A DNA stretch of 64,000 bases. Source: Litomosoides sigmodontis. Its lineage: Eukaryota > Nematoda > Chromadorea > Rhabditida > Onchocercidae. A model generated the notes under the pieces. It was not told the DNA's origin and ran no database searches. It saw nothing but the letters and a program-made list of their open reading frames with translations. Shown piece by piece: positions 58,725 to 64,000 of this stretch. The translations under genes and the position numbers were made by a program. The DNA lies in contig OY718808.1 of assembly GCA_963070105.1 (NCBI GenBank), positions 3,471,738 through 3,535,737 of the forward strand, written 5' to 3'. Within the stretch, counting starts at the first letter, position 1, and each line of letters starts with the position of its first letter.

Positions 58725-59346
58725 ACTGATAATTGTTTCACATAAATTACCTGAAATATTACAACAAGCTGCAAATAGTCTCTTTAAGCGTGGCCAAGAG
58801 GATGCTGCTGTAATTGTCTTGTCAGCTTAATTATTAGAAAAATTACCATTCTCTACAGACTAGAGCACGAATGACTGAAATGAAATTAAATTTAGTAATG
58901 TCTAACACTCTGCTAATTTCGTTAACCATTGTTCAGCCATCAGTCTCATCAACAGGCTTGACTTTTTTAGCTTACTTTTTCAGTCTTCATTCAATAACTA
59001 ATCACCACCGCTCATAAGCACGCCACCAATCACACTATTCACTTAACAACACCATTTAACCCAATTAATTTTCATTTCATTCCGATAATTGCGCTGCAAC
59101 AAACGAAACAAAAATAAAGCGCATTTTTAAAATTGTGGAATTTTTGTGCCACTTGAAGCGGTAGAAAACACTTCGCACTCCACGCATTGGGTTTTGGTTG
59201 GTTGTGTTAATTTATGAGCAGTGGTTCTTTACGTAAAGTGTTCTCGCTTGGATTGTTGAATTTGGTTTTTTTTAAGAGAGTTTTTGCAAGATTAATTATA
59301 ACAATTTTCAGGTAAATTGAGTAAAGTTAACGTGAGGAGGAGGGTA
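58725..59346. promoter_or_regulatory. Shared 5' region of two divergent genes
   Basis: The start codons of the TatD gene (-) and the NPAT-like gene (+) are 622 bp apart and head to head. No specific factor site is claimed. The region must hold both promoters unless either has an upstream non-coding exon. Confidence 0.5.
59305..59311 (+). promoter_or_regulatory. Probable SL trans-splice acceptor of NPAT-like gene
   Basis: A 'attttcag' acceptor ends at 59,311, 35 nt before the ATG at 59,347. No convincing upstream coding exon is seen, which fits spliced-leader addition; cis-splicing from a 5' UTR exon is the alternative. Confidence 0.4.
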
Positions 59347-62300
59347 ATGGAATCAAATTCGGAAAACAACATGCGCAAAATAATCGATACACTTGTTGCC
59401 GGATATCTTGGCAGACAAAAAGTAATGTTGTAATTCATATTAATGGCTTGATATTGTAGAAAGTAAGAGCATGACTGATAAGTTTTTAATCGTTTGATGT
59501 AATTCTCGTGACCGTTTCCGTGTGCATTGGTGTGATTCCCGTGACCGTTTATACTTAATTCGCTCTTACTCATTTTACATATTTTTTAAGTAAAAGAATT
59601 TACGTTTTCTCTCCTTATGATACTTCACTTTTAACAGTTTATTTTATTTGTCAAGTACTTGTTCTACTTTACCATGGAACTAATTTACCTTATTGAATTG
59701 AGATGCAAAGCGAAAATGGCTGTTTAGAATATTGTTTTCCTAAATGAATGTTTTTGCTCACTGGGTCTTTTGAAACGTGGAAAAGATTCACTGATGCGAA
59801 GACATCAAGGCGGATGCATTTTTTTATACTGTTTACGGTTTTAAGTCGCAGAATGATATCATCAATCATATTTTAGTACTGGGAATCGTTGAAATGTTTG
59901 ATGAATGAATCGTCGATTCTACGTGCTGCACAATGTGAAGGAATGTCGATTGTTTTGGGTGATACCGTGCACGGGAAACATCTGGAAGAAATTATCATTG
60001 TATGTAATTTGTTTGATTATTTAAAAGTATATTTAGAATAAGATCCCAAAAATTGATTTTTCATTTCCCCCAGGGCCTTATTTTAATCTTTTTTTTTACT
60101 GCTTAATGGGCCATTTAATTATTAATTGTTGATGCGTCTTACAGGTTAGCAAAAATTAAATAATCGACATTTATTCCTTACCGTCAGTAATGAAATCGTT
60201 TCATTTCTGGTTTTTAGTTATTCAGCGAATATGGTAATTTCGGTCTAAATCCAGGCTTGCTTGACTTTGGAGTCAGGCTGCGCTCACTTGCAAACGAATT
60301 TACATCGTTAACAAATGCCTGTTCACATTTCTCAGACACACAGAAATTGTTTTATGGCAAACATTCAACACCATCGTTAGTTTTTATTTTCTGGTTAATT
60401 TATAATTCTCTTTGCATTATCATCATGGGTGAAGGTCCATAAGATGACGTTGTTTTAGGTGGTTGTAGTTTCTCTGGCGGTTACTGCAAGACTGCTTCTT
60501 TTACAGTATTTAGATCAATTGTTTTGACTTCAGACGGTATTGTTCGCAGCAGTGTTTATCAGTAACGACCGGAGAGTTGAATGTTTGTGAAACAATTCAG
60601 AACATGTTACCTGCAACCAATGCAAATTCGACGACCAGTGTTTCCAGTCAACATAGCAGTGGATCTGCTTCTACGAGAAGGTGCAGAAATTCTGCATATA
60701 ACTCTGTAAGATTAACTTAGCGCTAAGTGGAATATTGTGGCAATATAGGTATTGAAGAAAAGGTGAAAGTATTTTGCGATTTTCTGATATAAAATAGTAT
60801 GCAGTATACGAGTGAAGTATGATAATAGTTCAGTTCAGTTTTACCCTCTAGTATCCTTTTCTTCAACCAATATATCACCATTCTTATACTTAATAGGATG
60901 ATAATTCAGGGATATGATTAGGCAATGACCTCCTGAAAGGTAGAATATCGTTCTTTCTCCATATAGTGCTGACGTTATCAACATCAGCACTATATGGAGG
61001 AAGAGTGATATTCCGACATTATGCACTCATTGTTTTAATGTGATTATATGATTTTAATTTTGAGTTGCTTTGCTTTTGTACGTGTTGAGATTATGCACTG
61101 CAAATCGTTTGCAGGAAATGCACCCAACCAGTAAGTATAAATACCAGGCGGCGGGAATTCATGAAAGAAGTGGTTGAGCCAGTTGTACATACAGCACAGC
61201 AAATCATTGACAGTGGAAATGGCAATGTAACCGACCCCAATTCATCACTTTCCGCGGTTCGCTACACTATTATCGTTTTAACTTCAAAACCTGAGCTAAA
61301 ATAGAAAAAAAGCTTATCAGTGTACTTATATCACTTCATATTTTCGTGTTAGATATCAACGATTACAATTGATGAAAATGCTGTTGGCATGTTGGATCGA
61401 TGCATGGCGCATGAAAATTTCACGGAACTTATCGAAAGCATCGAAAGAGACTTTCCGGATGGTTTTTTTGATTCTTTCCCAAATTCGGATAATACAGCGA
61501 GCTTGCACGAAGCAGTTTTTGACGCTCTACCGTCACAGTCCAACGAGGCTCAACAGGTTGCGATGTTCAGTAAAAATACGCAGTTGTAAGGCAGTCTTTA
61601 TGGTTTATCCTTTTATTCGTTTTAATCATTAAGAAAGAAGTGGCTTTTATTATTAGATCTGATTTATGAAATAGAATGTTTGAGCATTGTAATTTCAATA
61701 TTCAGTTTTCTGGTACGCAATTTAGACTAAATTAATCATCTTGATGATTTAGTTATTAATTACCCGTTGGTTTAAAGCAATAATGCAATAAATTTTAAGT
61801 ATAGCTCTTTGTTGATATATACTTGCTTTGACTGGTTTTTCGGAAACATTCTTCTTTTAGGAACAAGCAGGAGAAGACGATACCCAGAATTTGTATAGTA
61901 TTTCGCATTCAGTGGTAATTGAGGGATCAAAACCATTGTGCTCTTCTACGCCAACCAAGGTCAAGACCCAGGAGAAGTCCTCCTCAGCACTGGAAACCTC
62001 CGTGAGTAGGAAAAGCATTCAAATTTCGTTTCAGCACTTCTTTCTTATCCTTTTTTTCATTCATGGTCACCTAATTTAGACTTCGAAAGTACCGTCCACC
62101 TCGAAAAATGACTCTCGTCGTCTACAGCCGAAAGCTATGCAGAAAAAACCGGTAAAAATCTCTCATATATTTTTTAAAGTAAAAACGATCTTTGAAAACG
62201 CTTCATATTTGAAAGGATGAGCGATCGAACTGTTTTGTTTTTTATATGGTTATATTTTTTTAAACGACATCGTTCTCACTCTATTTTTTTTCTACGAAAT

Positions 62301-63949
62301 TATAGGTGGTTGCCGAAAGCACTATATTCAAAGATCGCGTCGAAGTGGAATGTCCGTATCTGCCGACTGAAGAAATTGAAAAAGAAGTTGATGATTCTGA
62401 GCAAGATTTATTTTTCGTTGCGAGAAATTTCGGGAAACCTTATGACGATCCTTTTGACAAAACGAAAGTGGAGCAACTGGAAATATCTGCAGGCTGGAGA
62501 AAACTTGCCGAATTGTGTGACGAGTCAAATAAAAAAGCTGCAGAAAGTGAAGAATGGAAAGAAGTGCAAAAAAATATCAGTTTGGAAATGTCCCAGTCAA
62601 CAAACAAAAAGACTAAAGATAAAGGATCTAAGTATCCATCCTCATCTTCTGCTGACTTAGAAATGAAGAAGAAAGTTCGGAATGAACTGTGTACGTTACC
62701 TGTCAATAATAGTATTGATGTTGCCGGTCGTCAGATAGAAAAACGTGTGGATGACAAAGGACTTGTACAGAACACAAAATCCTCTTCGAAATCATTATTT
62801 GAACGGGAAATTGAGTCACTATTCGAATATTCTCAAGATCAAAATTGCGGAAAAACACAAAAGGCTGATGAATGGAAAAGTTCGGATTCTGCTCCTGCTG
62901 CACCAGTAAGGGAAAACAAAAAGGGGTCAGAGGAAGGCAGCGATGAGATTTCCGGCGATGAAGGTCTAACAGTTGAGTATCGTCAACCTCAGGCTTCAGC
63001 AAAATTTGTTGCGGATAAGAAAAGAAGAAAGGGGCAGAAGCAGAAGACCGTAGGTGTAGGTGGTGACTTAGCTTGTGGTATGAAAATTTCTGCCGCTAGG
63101 AAAAAGCAATTAGAAGGAATATATAGTAATTCACCATCACGGGATAGTGATCAACAAATGGATAGTTCTTTTGCTGGAAGTAGTCCTTCATGTAAAACTT
63201 CAGATCAGGGCAAAAAGCAAGAGAAATTTAAAAAGCTTGAGGAAAGCCGAGAGGAAGCGCGAGTAAATGCGGAGAAGAAGAGAAAGGAGAAGGAGTTTTT
63301 AATGAAAAAGGAAAGGGAGGAAATCGAAAGACAGAAGCGTGAAGTGGAAGAGAGGGAATTGAAAAGAGCAGCTGAAAGAGAGCGAAAAAGGAAAGAAGAG
63401 GAGGAACGAGAGGCACGTGAGAAGGAACAGCGTGAGAAACGACGCAAGGAACGCGAGGATCGTGAAAAATTGAAGAAGTTGAAAGAAAAAGAAGATAAGT
63501 TGGGTAGTGGTTCCGACTTAAGAAAGCAAGGCGAGCGATGTAAGGATGGAAAATCAAAAAAAGAGATGAGGAGCATTTTGCTTCCCGACTCTAAGAGTGG
63601 TGAAGCGAATGAATCGACCATTTTAGATAGACTCTTCGGAGATGGTGATGATTTGAAGGCTGTAGCAAAGAAATCAGATAAAGAAGAGGCAAAGAGGAAG
63701 TCTGAAGAGAATCGTGCGCGGTAACGCTTATCTCTGTTCTGTTTTAACTTTCAGCAATTCTGACAGTTTTGGATAGAATTCTGCAAGTATTCATTCAATA
63801 TGTATTAAATTACCAATTTTACCGAGTATTTCAGGCCTTCATTCACTCAGAAAGCTGTTGGGAAAATTAGGATCATAAAGGAGGAATGTCGTGCAAAGAG
63901 GGGAAAATTAGAACGTGTTATGGATATTAAGGCGGTAAAAAATACAAAG
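59347..63949 (+). CDS. NPAT/Mxc-like LisH protein, 3' end beyond window
   Basis: Exons: 59347-59421, 59877-59999, 60218-60375, 60534-60680, 61115-61256, 61353-61556, 61861-62001, 62080-62151, 62306-63720 and 63835-63949. They join in frame to 864 codons and continue past the right edge. Residues 10-65 form a LisH-type motif (IIDTLVAGYLGRQKYWESL, then NESSILRAAQ and GKHLEEII). Exon 6 begins ISTITIDENAVGMLDRCMAH and continues ENFTELIESIE. From memory, human NPAT has the same order: a LisH ending in ESSDL...GKNLTTIL, and later an acidic helix with SEEAIQDILEQ...FQALFDLFD. NPAT/Mxc scaffolds histone locus bodies and drives replication-dependent histone transcription. The rest is Ser/Lys-rich, with a highly charged Glu/Arg/Lys coiled-coil-like stretch in exon 9 (about 63,220-63,500). 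The exon 4 donor (AAG|GTGCAG) was chosen over a stronger GTAAGA site 25 nt downstream because only it keeps frame. The gene structure is firmer than the family assignment. Confidence 0.8.
60943..61013 (+). ncRNA. Candidate microRNA-like intronic hairpin
   Basis: The arms are 60,943-60,972 and 60,984-61,013, with an 11-nt loop (cgttatcaaca). All 30 positions pair on the plus strand: 27 Watson-Crick and three G-U wobbles. On the minus strand the three wobbles become A-C mismatches, so pairing favours a sense RNA. The core arm is ctccatatagtgctga / tcagcactatatggag. Stem and loop sizes fit an animal pre-miRNA of about 70 nt. It sits in intron 4 of the NPAT-like gene. No family is recognised. A young inverted duplication or MITE remnant is the alternative. 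Confidence 0.55.
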
Positions 63950-64000
63950 GTACTTCTATTTCGAACTGTTCATCTTAATAACTGAGCTCTTCTGTTAACT

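Noticed and set aside
60681..60705. Stronger donor GTAAGA at 60,706 for exon 4 of the NPAT-like gene
   Set aside because: Using it puts the next exon out of frame with an early stop. The upstream AAG|GTGCAG donor keeps the whole ten-exon frame open. It may be an alternative isoform.

Overview
This is eukaryotic, intron-rich, AT-rich DNA that reads as a nematode genome, most likely a parasitic species; a clade III/spirurid placement is only a guess. The evidence is a KSAYMRF-amide neuropeptide precursor (the nematode FLP-6 peptide), short T-rich TTTYAG-type splice acceptors, and probable spliced-leader acceptors just upstream of two start codons. There is no bacterial-style operon, CRISPR array or recognisable complete transposon.

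Layout. From 1 to about 26,030 I see no gene: AT-rich DNA full of microsatellites, including a 1.4 kb AAT array at 10.3-11.75 kb, a small minisatellite and a foldback element. 26,055-27,053 (+) is a four-exon flp-6-like gene. 27,845-32,640 (-) is a 12- to 13-exon gene for an unrecognised protein with two similar beta-rich modules. 34,361-37,308 is a block of simple repeats: (ATT)n, then an ATTATAT heptamer array, then a 1.2 kb pure pyrimidine tract, then (TAC)n. 37,833-40,563 (+) encodes a C2H2 zinc-finger protein. 41,574-50,182 (-) is an 18-exon Dispatched/CHE-14 type RND transporter whose exons join in frame to 1036 codons. 51,286-51,357 (+) is tRNA-Ala(UGC). 51.4-56.6 kb looks empty apart from microsatellites. 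56,608-58,724 (-) is a complete six-exon TatD nuclease (289 aa). 59,347 to the window end (+) is a large nuclear-type protein, open at the right edge, with an N-terminal LisH motif and a second motif that resemble NPAT/Mxc, the histone-locus-body factor.

The genes do not form one pathway: they cover neuropeptide signalling, lipid-modified ligand or cuticle-linked secretion (Dispatched), DNA degradation (TatD) and transcription control. The tatD and NPAT-like genes are head to head over about 620 bp and may share a promoter region. The most notable non-coding signal is a 30-bp-stem RNA hairpin in an intron of the NPAT-like gene. All three of its non-Watson-Crick positions are G-U wobbles on the sense strand only, as expected for a structured RNA such as a microRNA precursor.

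All exon models were built by eye from splice consensus, reading phase and protein sense. No search or alignment was run, and family comparisons are from memory.
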